From assembly GCF_024594815.1 (NCBI RefSeq), contig NZ_JANJOU010000009.1, positions 124,001 through 188,000 of the forward strand: a stretch of DNA of 64,000 bases, written 5' to 3'. Source of the stretch: Roseomonas populi. GTDB taxonomy: Bacteria; Pseudomonadota; Alphaproteobacteria; Acetobacterales; Acetobacteraceae. Positions 27,370 through 36,069 of the stretch are shown piece by piece. Each line of letters opens with the position of its first letter. Position 1 is the first letter of the stretch. The notes beneath the pieces are model-generated. The model had not been told where the DNA came from. It searched no databases and was given only the letters and a program-made list of their open reading frames with translations. Both the position numbers and the translations under genes were made by a program.

Positions 27370-28257
27370 TCAGGCCGCCTTCAGCACCCGTCCGGCCACC
27401 GCGTCCAGCTTCGCCATCAGCGCCGGGTCCCGGTTCGCTTCCGGGGTGACGATGGCATTGTCCAGCGCGCGGTCGCAGCCGGAGGGACAGGGCCCGCGCG
27501 GGGCGCCGAGCATCGGCACCACTCGGCGCACCAGCGCCTTCGCGCGGCTGGCATTCTCCGTCATCACCTTCACCACCGCATCCACCGTCACGGCGTCGTG
27601 GTCGGGGTGCCAGCAGTCGAAATCCGTGACCATGGCGACGGTGGCGTAGCAGAGCTCCGCCTCCCGGGCGAGCTTGGCTTCCGGCATGTTCGTCATGCCG
27701 ATCACGTCGCAACCCCAGGCGCGGTACAACTCGCTCTCCGCCTTCGTGGAGAACTGCGGCCCCTCCATTACGAGGTAGGTGCCGCCGCGCTTGTACTTCA
27801 GGTCGATCGCGCGCGCCGCCGCCTCCATCGCGTCGCCCAGCCGCGGGCAGAGCGGGTGCGCCATGGAGACGTGCGCCACGCAGCCTGTCTCGAAGAAGCT
27901 CTTCTTGCGGGCGAAGGTGCGGTCGATGAACTGGTCCACGATCACGAAGGTGCCGGGCGGCAGGTCGCCGTTGAGGCTGCCGACGGCGGAAAGGGAGAGC
28001 ACCTCGGTGCAGCCCGCGCGCTTCAGCACGTCGATGTTGGCGCGGTAGTTCAGCTCGCTCGGCGGGATGCGGTGGCCGCGGCCGTGGCGCGGCAGGAACA
28101 CGCAGCGCACCCCGTCCAGCGTGCCGAAGAGCAGTTCGTCGGAGGGCTCGCCCCAGGGACTCTCCACCCGGCGCCACTCGCGGTCCTGCAGACCGTCGAT
28201 GTCGTAGAGGCCGGAGCCGCCGATGAGGCCGATGACGGGCGTGATCTGGTCGGGCAT
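27370..28257 (-). CDS. mtnP: S-methyl-5'-thioadenosine phosphorylase
   Basis: Splits methylthioadenosine with phosphate into adenine and methylthioribose-1-phosphate, the first step of methionine salvage and the removal route for a by-product of polyamine and quorum-signal synthesis. At 295 residues it has normal length. The phosphate loop IGGSGLYDI, the PRHGRGHRIPPSELNYRANI block and GPQFSTKAESELYR are all present. Methionine-salvage partners are not adjacent. Transcription is divergent from the GGDEF-EAL gene with a 180-bp gap. Confidence 0.96.
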   Translation of the reverse strand: MPDQITPVIGLIGGSGLYDIDGLQDREWRRVESPWGEPSDELLFGTLDGVRCVFLPRHGRGHRIPPSELNYRANIDVLKRAGCTEVLSLSAVGSLNGDLPPGTFVIVDQFIDRTFARKKSFFETGCVAHVSMAHPLCPRLGDAMEAAARAIDLKYKRGGTYLVMEGPQFSTKAESELYRAWGCDVIGMTNMPEAKLAREAELCYATVAMVTDFDCWHPDHDAVTVDAVVKVMTENASRAKALVRRVVPMLGAPRGPCPSGCDRALDNAIVTPEANRDPALMAKLDAVAGRVLKAA

Positions 28258-28358
28258 CGCGGGCTCCGTTCCTGGCCGGGATGTTCAAAGCGCGCGGCCG
28301 CGCCTCGGCGCCCGTCTAGCGGAGAGGCCAGGGCGGCACCAGGGGCCGTCGGGCCCCT

Positions 28359-28418
28359 CAACCCGGGGTTGCTATGAGCAACTCAAGGTTGTCAAATTGC
28401 GTTGGATTCACCAATAAC
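28359..28418 (+). promoter_or_regulatory. Promoter with CAAC/GTTG dyads upstream of the GGDEF-EAL gene
   Basis: A perfect dyad CAACCC-G-GGGTTG (28359-28371) lies upstream of a candidate promoter: -35 TTGTCA (28389-28394) and -10 AATAAC (28413-28418) with 18-bp spacing. A second weaker dyad CAAC-N5-GTTG (28379-28391) overlaps the -35. The first dyad matches the one at 7552-7564. Both promoter and operator roles are inferred. Confidence 0.42.
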
Positions 28419-28437
28419 GTGAAGGATCACGGGCAAT

Positions 28438-30258
28438 ATGCCGGGAACCTGGGCCGGGAATGAAGCCGATCGGTTGCTGGACGTCGCCGACATCGCCTCC
28501 TTCGACAAGGTGACGGAGGAGCTGATGGGCGCCTTCGTCCGGGTTGCGAGCGACCTCGTCGGTGTCCCGATCTCCGGCGTTTCCCTCGTCGGCGAGCACG
28601 AGCAGTTCTTCAAGGCCATCCAGGGCCTGCACGCCGGCTCCACCCCGAAGGACGATGCCTTCTGCGCCTACGCCATCGAGAACCCCGATCAGGTGATGGT
28701 GGTTCCGGACCTGAAGGCGGATCCCCGCTTCGGCACCAACCCTCTGGTCCTCGACGATCCCAACCTGCGCTTCTACGCCGGTGCCCCGCTGCGCGGCGGG
28801 CGCGGCACGCCGGTCGGCACCCTCTGCGTGATGGACCGCCAGCCGCGTGAGCTGACGCCGGCCATGGTGGACCGGTTGCAGGACCTGGCACGCGGCGTCT
28901 CCGCGGCGCTGACCCTGCGGCACGCGATCCGGGAGGTGCACCGCGCCGCCCGCACCGACGCGTTGACGGGGGTGTGCAACCGCAAGGGCATGGAGGAGAT
29001 GCTCGCCGAGGCCGAGCCGCGGGACTTCGGCATCCTCATGATCGACCTGGATGGCTTCAAGCCGATCAACGACACCTACGGCCACGCCGGCGGCGACCGC
29101 GCGCTGGTGGAGGTGGCGAAGCGGCTGCAGGCCACGGTGCGCTCCATGGATACGGTGGTGCGGCTCGGCGGTGACGAGTTCGTCGTGCTGGTCCGCGGGG
29201 TGGACAAGCCGGAGGCCGGGCTGGGGCTGGCCGCCCGGATCCACGCGGCGCTGGCGGACACCTTCGTCCTCAACGGCTCCCCCGTGCCGCTGCGCGCCTC
29301 CATCGGCTTCGCCGCCATTCCCTGGCACGCCGGGGACGTGCACACGCTGCTGGAGCGGGCCGATGCCGCACTCTACGCCGCCAAGCGGGCGGGGCGCGGC
29401 GTGACCCGTTCCGCCGGCGCCAGCGCGTCCGGGGAGACGGTGGGCCGCGCGGCGCTGGAAACCCGGCTGCGCGAGGCCTTCGCGCCCGGCGGCACGGTGC
29501 CCTTCCACCTCGTCTTCCAACCCATCGTGGAACTGAAGACGGGCGAGGTGACGTCGGTGGAGGCGCTGCTGCGCTGGCGCACGGATACCGGCCTCTCCCT
29601 GCGCCCCGGCGACGTGCTGCCGGTGATCGAGGGCATGGGCTATTCCGGCGCGCTGGACCGCTGGGTGGTGGACGAGGCCTGCCGGATGGTCGCGCTGGGC
29701 CACCCGCCATTCACCATCGCCATCAACGCCTCGGCCAGCACCTTCGGCATGCCGGGCTTCGACGCCCAGGTGGCGGGCGCGCTGAAGAAGCACGGCATCA
29801 GCGGCGACCGGCTGATGATCGAGATGACCGAAGGCTCGCTGGCCGGGGATGCCGATGCGGCGCTGGCCAACATGCAGGGCCTGGCAAAGCTGGGCGTGCG
29901 CGTGGTGCTGGATGATTTCGGCGGCGGGCACGGCACCCTGGCCCGGCTGCGCGGCTACCCCTTCGACGCCATCAAGATCGACCGTTCCCTGGTGACGGAC
30001 TGCGCGCGGGACGCGCAGGGCACGGCGCTGATCGAGGCCGTGGCGGGCATGGCTCACGCCCTCTCCGTTCCCGCCGTGGCGGAGGGCGTGGAGGACGCGG
30101 CGCAGCTGGCCGTGCTGGCCCGCTTCGGGGTGGAGCGGGCGCAGGGCTTCCTGCTCTCTCGCCCTGTTGCCTGGGACCGGCTGGAGGAGCTGGTCGCCAC
30201 CATCCCCGCCCGCGTCCAGGCGGCGCTGGAGGCGCCCACCCCCATCAGCGCGGACTGA
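28438..30258 (+). CDS. GAF-GGDEF-EAL cyclic-di-GMP enzyme
   Basis: A 606-residue cytosolic signalling protein. Residues ~25-160 form a GAF-type sensory domain (DDAFCAYAIENPDQVMVVPD). A GGDEF domain follows at ~178-330 with an intact GGDEF active site (RLGGDEFVVL). The EAL domain at ~350-595 has EALLRW, DDFGGGHG (commonly DDFGTGYS), KIDRSLV and AEGVED. Both synthesis and breakdown of cyclic-di-GMP are therefore possible; which dominates cannot be read from sequence. No transmembrane segments are seen, so the GAF domain probably senses a cytosolic ligand. A promoter with palindromes precedes it and a strong bidirectional terminator follows. Confidence 0.92.
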   Translation: MPGTWAGNEADRLLDVADIASFDKVTEELMGAFVRVASDLVGVPISGVSLVGEHEQFFKAIQGLHAGSTPKDDAFCAYAIENPDQVMVVPDLKADPRFGTNPLVLDDPNLRFYAGAPLRGGRGTPVGTLCVMDRQPRELTPAMVDRLQDLARGVSAALTLRHAIREVHRAARTDALTGVCNRKGMEEMLAEAEPRDFGILMIDLDGFKPINDTYGHAGGDRALVEVAKRLQATVRSMDTVVRLGGDEFVVLVRGVDKPEAGLGLAARIHAALADTFVLNGSPVPLRASIGFAAIPWHAGDVHTLLERADAALYAAKRAGRGVTRSAGASASGETVGRAALETRLREAFAPGGTVPFHLVFQPIVELKTGEVTSVEALLRWRTDTGLSLRPGDVLPVIEGMGYSGALDRWVVDEACRMVALGHPPFTIAINASASTFGMPGFDAQVAGALKKHGISGDRLMIEMTEGSLAGDADAALANMQGLAKLGVRVVLDDFGGGHGTLARLRGYPFDAIKIDRSLVTDCARDAQGTALIEAVAGMAHALSVPAVAEGVEDAAQLAVLARFGVERAQGFLLSRPVAWDRLEELVATIPARVQAALEAPTPISAD

Positions 30259-30278
30259 AGCAAGGACCCCGGAAAGAA

Positions 30279-30314
30279 AAAAGGCCCTGCCCCGTCACCG
30301 GGGCAGGGCCTTTT
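30279..30314. terminator. Bidirectional rho-independent terminator
   Basis: A 15-bp perfect stem (30279-30293 with 30300-30314) with a 6-nt loop, flanked by an A run on the left and a T run on the right. It sits between the convergent GGDEF-EAL and petC genes and fits termination in both directions. Confidence 0.85.
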
Positions 30315-30329
30315 CGTTGGCCGCTCCGT

Positions 30330-31127
30330 TCAGGGGGCCGGCTCTCTTTGGTGCAGCCGCGCCCAGATCTTCTTCTTCACCGCGAAGACCAGGCCGCCGA
30401 GGATCGCCAGGTAGATGATCATGCGCACGCCCATGGCGCGGCGCTGCTCCAGCTCCGGCTCCGCGGCCCAGGCGAGGAAGGTGCTCACATCCGTCGCCAT
30501 CTGGTCCACCGTGGACTTGGTCTCGTCCGCGTAGGTCACCTGGCCCTCGCTGTTCAGCGGCGGCGCCATGGCGATCTGATGGCCCGGGAAGTACTTGTTG
30601 TAGTGCATCCCCTCGGCAATCGTGACGCCGGGCGGCGGGTCGGCGTAGCCGGTCAGCAGGGCATGGATGTAGTCCGCCCCGCCCTCGCGCGCCTTCACCA
30701 TCACGGAGAGATCAGGCGGCAGGGCGCCGTTGTTGGCGGCGCGCGCCGCGGCATCGTTCGGGAAGGGCCGGCGGAAATGGTCCGAGGCGCGTGCGGGGCG
30801 CTCGAACATCTCGCCATTGTCGTTCGGCCCGTCCTGCACCTGGAACTGGGAGGCGAGCGCCGCGACCTGCCCCTCGGTCAGCCCGATCCCCCGCAGGTGG
30901 CGGTAGGAGAGGTGCCGCATGGAATGGCAGGCCGAGCACACCTCCTTGTAGACCTGGAAGCCCCGCTGGGCGGAGGCGCGGTCGAAGGTGCCGAAGATCC
31001 CTTCGAAGGAGAACTTCGTGTCGGGCAGGTGGATCTCGTCATGCCCCTGGGCCATGGCGCCCGCGGGCACCAGGGCGAGGGCGCTGAGCAGCACCGCCGC
31101 CTTCAGGGTGGAAACGCTACGGCGCAT
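30330..31127 (-). CDS. petC: Cytochrome c1 of the bc1 complex
   Basis: The heme-c subunit that passes electrons from the Rieske protein to soluble cytochrome c. After a signal peptide ending AMAQ, the heme-binding CSACH motif is near residue 65. A C-terminal membrane anchor (GVRMIIYLAILGGLVFAVKKK) closes the 265-residue protein. The ATG at 31127 shares one base with the petB stop (TGATG). Two conserved segments around the Met ligand (NDAAARAANNGALPPDLS, GMHYNKYFPGH) are present. Confidence 0.96.
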   Translation of the reverse strand: MRRSVSTLKAAVLLSALALVPAGAMAQGHDEIHLPDTKFSFEGIFGTFDRASAQRGFQVYKEVCSACHSMRHLSYRHLRGIGLTEGQVAALASQFQVQDGPNDNGEMFERPARASDHFRRPFPNDAAARAANNGALPPDLSVMVKAREGGADYIHALLTGYADPPPGVTIAEGMHYNKYFPGHQIAMAPPLNSEGQVTYADETKSTVDQMATDVSTFLAWAAEPELEQRRAMGVRMIIYLAILGGLVFAVKKKIWARLHQREPAP

Positions 31128-32404
31128 CACGCCTTCTCCATCGGCTTGGCGGTGGCGCCGGAGGGCAGTGGTCCTCCGCCCCTGTGCTTGAGGACCGAGG
31201 CCGCGATGCTCTCGGGCAAGGGCAGCGGGCGCTCGATCTTCGCCAGCAGCGGCAGGATCACCAGGAAGTAGGCGAAGTAGTAGGCAGAGCAGATCTGGGC
31301 GATGAGAATGTAGGGCTGCTCGGCCGGCTTGCCGCCCACCCAGCCCAGCACCACGAAGTTCACCGACCAGAGCAGGAAGGCCCACTTCGCGATCGGGCGG
31401 AAGCGCATGGAGCGCACCGGCGAGGAGTCCAGCCAGGGCAGGAAGAAGAGGATGACCAGCGCGCCGCCCATCATCGCCACGCCGCCCAGCTTGTTCGGGA
31501 CCGCGCGCAGGATCGCGTAGAAGGGCAGGAAGTACCATTCCGGAACGATATGCGCGGGCGTCACCAGCGGGTTGGCGGGGATGTAGTTGTCGGGGTGCCC
31601 GAGGTAGTTGGGCATGAAGAAAACCAGGATCGCGAAGACCATTAGGTAGACGATGATCCCGATGCTGTCCTTGCTCGTGTAGTAGGGGTGGAAGGGGATG
31701 GTGTCCTTCGGCCCCTTCGGCTCGATGCCCAGCGGGTTGTTGGAGCCGGTGATGTGGAGCGCGGCGATGTGCAGGAACACCACGCCCGTGATCACGAAGG
31801 GCAGGAGGTAGTGCAGCGAGAAGAAGCGGTTGAGGGTGGGGTTGTCCACCGAGAAGCCGCCCCACAGCCAGGTCACGATGTGCTGGCCGACCACTGGTAT
31901 GGCCGAGAAGAGGTTGGTGATGACCGTGGCGCCCCAGAAGGACATCTGGCCCCAGGGCAGCACATAGCCCATGAAGGCGGTGGCCATCATCAGGATGAAG
32001 ATGACCACGCCAATCATGAAGAGCAGCTCGCGCGGCGTCTTGTAGGAGCCGTAGTACAGGTTCCGCCAGATATGCATGTACACGACGATGAAGAACATCG
32101 AGGCGCCGTTGGCGTGGGCATAGCGCAGCAGCCAGCCGTAGTTCACGTCGCGCATGATGCGCTCGACGCTGTCGAAGGCGAGCCCCGTGTTCGCCGCGTA
32201 CTGCATGGAGAGGATCACGCCCGTGGCGATCATGATCACCAGGTTGATCATCGCCAGCGCGCCGAAGTTCCAGAAGTAGTTGAAGTTCCGGGGCGTGGGG
32301 AAGGTGCCGTATTCCCGCTGCACCATGGAGATCACGGGCAGGCGCCGGTCGATCCAGCGCAGGACGGGGTTCGAAACGTCGGAGTCGTGGAGGCCCTCGG
32401 CCAT
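31127..32404 (-). CDS. petB: Cytochrome b of the bc1 complex
   Basis: Integral-membrane quinol-oxidising subunit, 425 residues, eight membrane helices. Paired heme ligands are visible in [21 protein letters not shown] and [22 protein letters not shown]. The Qo-site PEWY motif is present in [13 protein letters not shown]. It lies 11 bp from petA and overlaps petC by one base, so the operon reads petA-petB-petC. Confidence 0.97.
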   Translation of the reverse strand: MAEGLHDSDVSNPVLRWIDRRLPVISMVQREYGTFPTPRNFNYFWNFGALAMINLVIMIATGVILSMQYAANTGLAFDSVERIMRDVNYGWLLRYAHANGASMFFIVVYMHIWRNLYYGSYKTPRELLFMIGVVIFILMMATAFMGYVLPWGQMSFWGATVITNLFSAIPVVGQHIVTWLWGGFSVDNPTLNRFFSLHYLLPFVITGVVFLHIAALHITGSNNPLGIEPKGPKDTIPFHPYYTSKDSIGIIVYLMVFAILVFFMPNYLGHPDNYIPANPLVTPAHIVPEWYFLPFYAILRAVPNKLGGVAMMGGALVILFFLPWLDSSPVRSMRFRPIAKWAFLLWSVNFVVLGWVGGKPAEQPYILIAQICSAYYFAYFLVILPLLAKIERPLPLPESIAASVLKHRGGGPLPSGATAKPMEKA

Positions 32405-32415
32405 GGTGTCTCTCC

Positions 32416-33027
32416 TCAGCCGATCCGGACGCGGGTGTCGGAGGTGAAGGCGTAGGTGGGCAGGGCCAGGTTCAGCGGCGCCGGCCCGCGGCGCACGCGC
32501 CCGGCCGTGTCGTAGTGGCTGCCGTGGCAGGGGCAGAACCAGCCGTCATAGTCGCCGCGCGGGTCCGTGGGCTTCTGGCCCAGCGGCACGCAGCCGAGAT
32601 GGGTGCAGACGCCGATCACGATCAGCCACTGGTCCTTGCCGGGCTTCACGCGGGCCGAATCCGGCGCCGGGTCGCGCAGCTCGCCGACGTTGACGGAGCG
32701 CGCCTCCTGGATCTCCTTGGCCGTGCGGTGGCGCACGAAGACCGGCTTGCCCCGCCACATCACCGTGATGGCCTGCCCTTCCGCGATGGGGGCCAGCTCC
32801 ACGTCGGTGGAGGAGAGGGCGAGCACGTCGGCGCTCGGGTTCATGGAGTGAATGAAGGGCCAGGCGAGCACGCCCACGCCCACGGCCGCGAAGGAGCCGG
32901 CGGCGAGCTTCAGGAAGTCCCGGCGGACCGGCCCTTCCCCCTCGTGCACCGTGCCGGCGGGATCGGCATGGCGCGGACCGGGTTCGGAGGGACTCGTCTT
33001 CGGCGGGGAAGCCAGCACATCGGCCAT
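32416..33027 (-). CDS. petA: Rieske iron-sulfur subunit of the bc1 complex
   Basis: Carries the 2Fe-2S cluster that takes electrons from ubiquinol. The 203-residue protein has a twin-arginine signal anchor ([19 protein letters not shown]) and both cluster loops, CTHLGC and CPCHGSH. The start at 33027 (MADVLAS) fits the family; the frame upstream is non-coding. First gene of the operon, divergent from hemF across about 200 bp. Confidence 0.97.
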   Translation of the reverse strand: MADVLASPPKTSPSEPGPRHADPAGTVHEGEGPVRRDFLKLAAGSFAAVGVGVLAWPFIHSMNPSADVLALSSTDVELAPIAEGQAITVMWRGKPVFVRHRTAKEIQEARSVNVGELRDPAPDSARVKPGKDQWLIVIGVCTHLGCVPLGQKPTDPRGDYDGWFCPCHGSHYDTAGRVRRGPAPLNLALPTYAFTSDTRVRIG

Positions 33028-33229
33028 TCGATCGCTCGTCCTGTTCTCCGTTCCCGTCCCGAGCGCCGGGCGGGCGGTTGCTTCCTCCCCCGCCGGACCG
33101 GATTGACGGGCCGGGTACGGGGCGCAGGCCCGGCACGCGCGGGCTGCGCCATGCCAAGCCGTCGATGCCGCCATATAACGGTGTGAAACGCGGGGTGGCA
33201 ACGGCACGTCCCCCCGCCGCAACGTCGCG

Positions 33230-34159
33230 ATGGCCAGAATGACACATCCCCTTCCCTCGCCCGCTCCCGTCGATCGCCCCGGCCCGGCCGACCACCCGCT
33301 CGCCGCGCCCGCCCGCGCCTGGTTCGAGGGGCTGCGCGACCGGCTCTGCGCCGCCTTCGAGGCGATCGAGGACGAGGGAACCACCGGCCCCCATGCCGGG
33401 ATGGCGCCCGGCCGATTCGCCCGCACGCCCTGGCAGAGGGAGGGAGGCGGCGGCGGGGTCATGTCCGTGATGAAGGGGCGGGTCTTCGAGAAGGTGGGCG
33501 TGAACGTCTCCACCGTGCATGGCGAGTTCAGCCCGGAATTCCGCCGCCAGATCCCGGGGGCGGAGGAGGATCCGCGTTTCCTGGCCACCGGCGTCTCGCT
33601 GGTGGCCCATATGCGCTCCCCCAAGGTGCCGGCCGCGCATATGAACACGCGCTTCATCACCACCAGCCGCGCCTGGTTCGGCGGGGGTGGGGACCTGACG
33701 CCGATGTTCCCCGATTCGGCGGAGTCCCAGGAGGATGGGGCGGCCTTCCACGCCGCCTTCCGCGCGGCCTGCGAGAAGCACGATCCCGGTTACTACCCGC
33801 GCTTCAAGGCCTGGTGCGACGAGTACTTCTTCCTGCCCCACCGGGGCGAGCCGCGCGGGCTGGGCGGCATCTTCTACGACTGGCTGGGCCGTGAAGACCC
33901 GGACGAATCGCGCCTGCCCGACCACTTCGCCTTCACGAAGGACGTGGGCGAGGCCTTCCTCTCCGCCTATCCCGCCATCGTCCGGCGCCGCATGCACGAG
34001 CCCTGGACGGAGGCCGACCGGGACCACCAGCTGGTCCGCCGCGGCCGCTACGTGGAGTTCAACCTGCTGCACGACCGCGGCACGCTCTTCGGCCTGCGGA
34101 CGGGGGGCAATGTGGAGGCCATCCTCATGTCCATGCCGCCGGAGGTGCGCTGGCCCTGA
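33230..34159 (+). CDS. hemF: Oxygen-dependent coproporphyrinogen III oxidase
   Basis: Decarboxylates coproporphyrinogen III to protoporphyrinogen IX using oxygen, late in heme synthesis. The 309-residue protein has the family blocks [43 protein letters not shown] and the C-terminal SMPPEVRW. It faces away from petABC, placing heme supply beside a heme-protein operon. The interval between them contains a TATAAC-like element near 33174 that may serve hemF. Confidence 0.97.
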   Translation: MARMTHPLPSPAPVDRPGPADHPLAAPARAWFEGLRDRLCAAFEAIEDEGTTGPHAGMAPGRFARTPWQREGGGGGVMSVMKGRVFEKVGVNVSTVHGEFSPEFRRQIPGAEEDPRFLATGVSLVAHMRSPKVPAAHMNTRFITTSRAWFGGGGDLTPMFPDSAESQEDGAAFHAAFRAACEKHDPGYYPRFKAWCDEYFFLPHRGEPRGLGGIFYDWLGREDPDESRLPDHFAFTKDVGEAFLSAYPAIVRRRMHEPWTEADRDHQLVRRGRYVEFNLLHDRGTLFGLRTGGNVEAILMSMPPEVRWP

Positions 34160-34219
34160 GGCGACTCCACCCAGAGCAGCCCCGCGCATGCTGGGCGATG
34201 CTGCCTGCAGCGAACCGCC

Positions 34220-34396
34220 CTAGCGGCCTCCATCGGGAAGGCCGGCGCAACGCAACTGCTCCCGCCCTGCCTCGTGGCGCTTGCGGTTCCCGAAGGTCAT
34301 GTCGCGCCAGGGCGGGCAGCAGCCATTGGCCTTGTGCGGCTTGCACAGGAGGCAGCCGGCACGGGCGCTCTTCGGCTTCTTGCGTTTGAAATGCAT
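34220..34396 (-). CDS. Small Cys-rich basic protein
   Basis: A 58-residue basic protein beginning MHFKRKKPKSARAGCLLCKP. The spacing CLLC and, 10 residues later, CC suggests a small zinc-binding knuckle, but the metal is inferred. I recall this N-terminal pattern as a widespread short hypothetical protein in proteobacteria. It is convergent with hemF and divergent from the next Bug-protein gene. Confidence 0.65.
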   Translation of the reverse strand: MHFKRKKPKSARAGCLLCKPHKANGCCPPWRDMTFGNRKRHEAGREQLRCAGLPDGGR

Positions 34397-34486
34397 ACCC
34401 CGCCTACCCTGGCCCCGTGAGACTTGGACGGCCCGGTAACGGACTGGCACAGTCGGGGCAACGAGAGACGTCCGAGGGAAGCTTCC

Positions 34487-35464
34487 ATGATCGCGCGCCG
34501 CACCCTTCTCGGGGCCGGGCTGGCCCTGCCCGCCATCGCCCCCGCCCTTTCCCAGTCGGCCGAATGGCCGAGCCGGCCCATCCGCTTCATCGTCCCCTTC
34601 CCCCCCGCCGGCTCCACGGACGTGATGACGCGGATCTACGGGGAGCAGCTCCAGGCCCGGCTGGGCCAGAGCATCGTCGTCGAGAACCGGCCGGGCGCGG
34701 GCGGCAACATCGGGATGGACGCGGTCGCGAAGGCGCCGGCCGATGGCTACACCTTCGGCATGGCCACGATCGGGCAGTTCTCGATCAACCAGTTCCTCTA
34801 TTCCCGCATGCCATGGGACATCGACCGGGACTTCATCGCGGTGGCCCTGACCTATGAACTGCCGAACGTGGTGGTCGTCAGCAGCGCGCACTGCCCGGCG
34901 AGGACGCTGCAGGAGTTCATCGCCTGGGCGCGGGACAGGCCGCAGGGCATCAGCTACGGCAGCCCGGGGGTGGGCACCACGGCGCATCTCTCCGGCGGCC
35001 TCTTCGCCAGCCGCCTGAAACTGAACGCGGAGCACGTGCCCTTTCGCGGCGCGGCGCAGATCACCCCTGCCATGCTCTCGGGCGACCTGACCTGCGCGAT
35101 CGACAACCTGGCCTCCTACATCCCCATCATCCAGGAGGGCCGGATGCGCGCCTTCGCCGTCACGGGCGCGGAGCGCTGGCCGAGCCTGCCGGACCTGCCG
35201 ACCATGGCGGAGGCGGGAATGCCGGACTTCGTCATCACCTCCTGGGCCGCCCTCGTTGCCCCTGCCGGCACGCCGAAGGTGGCGGTGGACCGGATGAACG
35301 CCGCCCTGAAGGCGGTGGCGGAGGACCCGGCGGTGCAGCGGCGCTCGCTCCAGGCCGGCACGAAGCTGCTCTGGTCCACGCCGGAGGGCGCGGTGGAGCG
35401 CGGCAAGCGCGAGCGGCCGATGTGGCAGGAGGCCGTCCGGATCACCGGCGCCCGAGCGGACTGA
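34487..35464 (+). CDS. Bug-family tricarboxylate transporter binding protein
   Basis: A 325-residue periplasmic binding protein with a twin-arginine-like signal (ARRTLLGAGLALPAIAPALS), then the family motifs RPIRFIVPFPPAGSTDVM, VVENRPGAGGNIG and EHVPFRGAAQITP. No TctAB partner genes are adjacent. A GAGGGA site precedes the ATG at 34487; the frame upstream to 34424 is not supported. It stands alone, followed by a strong hairpin. Confidence 0.9.
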   Translation: MIARRTLLGAGLALPAIAPALSQSAEWPSRPIRFIVPFPPAGSTDVMTRIYGEQLQARLGQSIVVENRPGAGGNIGMDAVAKAPADGYTFGMATIGQFSINQFLYSRMPWDIDRDFIAVALTYELPNVVVVSSAHCPARTLQEFIAWARDRPQGISYGSPGVGTTAHLSGGLFASRLKLNAEHVPFRGAAQITPAMLSGDLTCAIDNLASYIPIIQEGRMRAFAVTGAERWPSLPDLPTMAEAGMPDFVITSWAALVAPAGTPKVAVDRMNAALKAVAEDPAVQRRSLQAGTKLLWSTPEGAVERGKRERPMWQEAVRITGARAD

Positions 35465-35480
35465 GAAGGGCAGGTTGAGA

Positions 35481-35515
35481 AAGGGGCCGGGGCGGTCCTG
35501 CCGCCCCGGCCCCTT
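35481..35515 (+). terminator. Strong GC-rich hairpin after the Bug protein
   Basis: A perfect 15-bp stem (35481-35495 with 35501-35515) with a TCCTG loop begins 16 bp after the stop codon. It ends in CTT rather than a long T run. It may also end the convergent small-protein pair. Confidence 0.6.
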
Positions 35516-35538
35516 GTCCGGATCATCGGTGACGGGCC

Positions 35539-35754
35539 TCAGTAGCCCGTGCGGTCGCCCTTCTTCTCGGGATCATGGGTGTGGTGGCTGTCGCGCTCAC
35601 CACCACCGCCTGAGACCTGGCTCTTGTCGCTGTTGGTCGCCGGGCCGGGCACGGTCTTGCCCTTCTCCCGGTGAGCTTCGCCGTGGCTGCCGCCCTGATG
35701 GCTGCTGCCGGGGCCGCCGCCGGCGTTTTCCTTGTTCTCTGTTCCCTTGACCAT
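35539..35754 (-). CDS. Small Gly/His/Lys-rich hydrophilic protein
   Basis: A 71-residue protein of low complexity (GGGPGSSHQGGSHGEAHREKGK, ending EKKGDRTGY) that is probably disordered. Composition resembles stress-associated hydrophilins. It lies 3 bp after the partner gene on the same strand, so the two are co-transcribed. Reported function: none known to me. Confidence 0.6.
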   Translation of the reverse strand: MVKGTENKENAGGGPGSSHQGGSHGEAHREKGKTVPGPATNSDKSQVSGGGGERDSHHTHDPEKKGDRTGY

Positions 35755-35757
35755 GGC

Positions 35758-35964
35758 TCAACGATCCTGCTGATAACCCTGGTGGTGGGTGTTGATGCCG
35801 GTGCTGCCGGTCGTCCCCTGCTGGCCCGGATCGTACTTGCCCCGGTTGGCGGCCGTGTTCTTGGCCTCCTTCGGGTTCACCTCCCCCTGGCCCGGGGTGC
35901 TGCCGCCGTGATGGGGCGCCTGGTTCTCGGGCGGAACCGGCGGCATGTGGGCTTTGGACGACAT
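35758..35964 (-). CDS. Small hydrophilic protein, first of a tandem pair
   Basis: A 68-residue protein rich in Gly, Gln, His, Pro and Asn (NPKEAKNTAANRGKYDPGQQG). It has no membrane segment and is probably disordered. The start at 35964 has a perfect AGGAGG ribosome site 6 nt upstream. A candidate EcfG-type promoter lies 35-60 bp upstream, which would place both small proteins in the general stress response. Function is unknown. Confidence 0.65.
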   Translation of the reverse strand: MSSKAHMPPVPPENQAPHHGGSTPGQGEVNPKEAKNTAANRGKYDPGQQGTTGSTGINTHHQGYQQDR

Positions 35965-35998
35965 GGCGGGCCTCCTCTTCATCTGTCAGAGGGCGATT

Positions 35999-36025
35999 AA
36001 CGTCCCGGCGGCGAGGGATGTTTCC
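35999..36025 (-). promoter_or_regulatory. Candidate EcfG (general stress) promoter
   Basis: On the minus strand GGAAA (36025-36021), 18 nt, then CGTT (36002-35999). The alphaproteobacterial EcfG consensus is GGAAC-N16-19-CGTT, so only the last -35 base differs. Transcription would start near 35991, about 27 nt before the small-protein ATG. The downstream genes encode stress-like hydrophilins, which fits. Confidence 0.45.
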
Positions 36026-36069
36026 CCCGGCGTTGCCCTTTCGGCCCTCCCCGCCCTATTTCCCGCCCT

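Noticed and set aside
31128-31865. Upstream extension of the petC frame
   Set aside because: It overlaps petB in another frame; petC starts at 31127 with its signal peptide.
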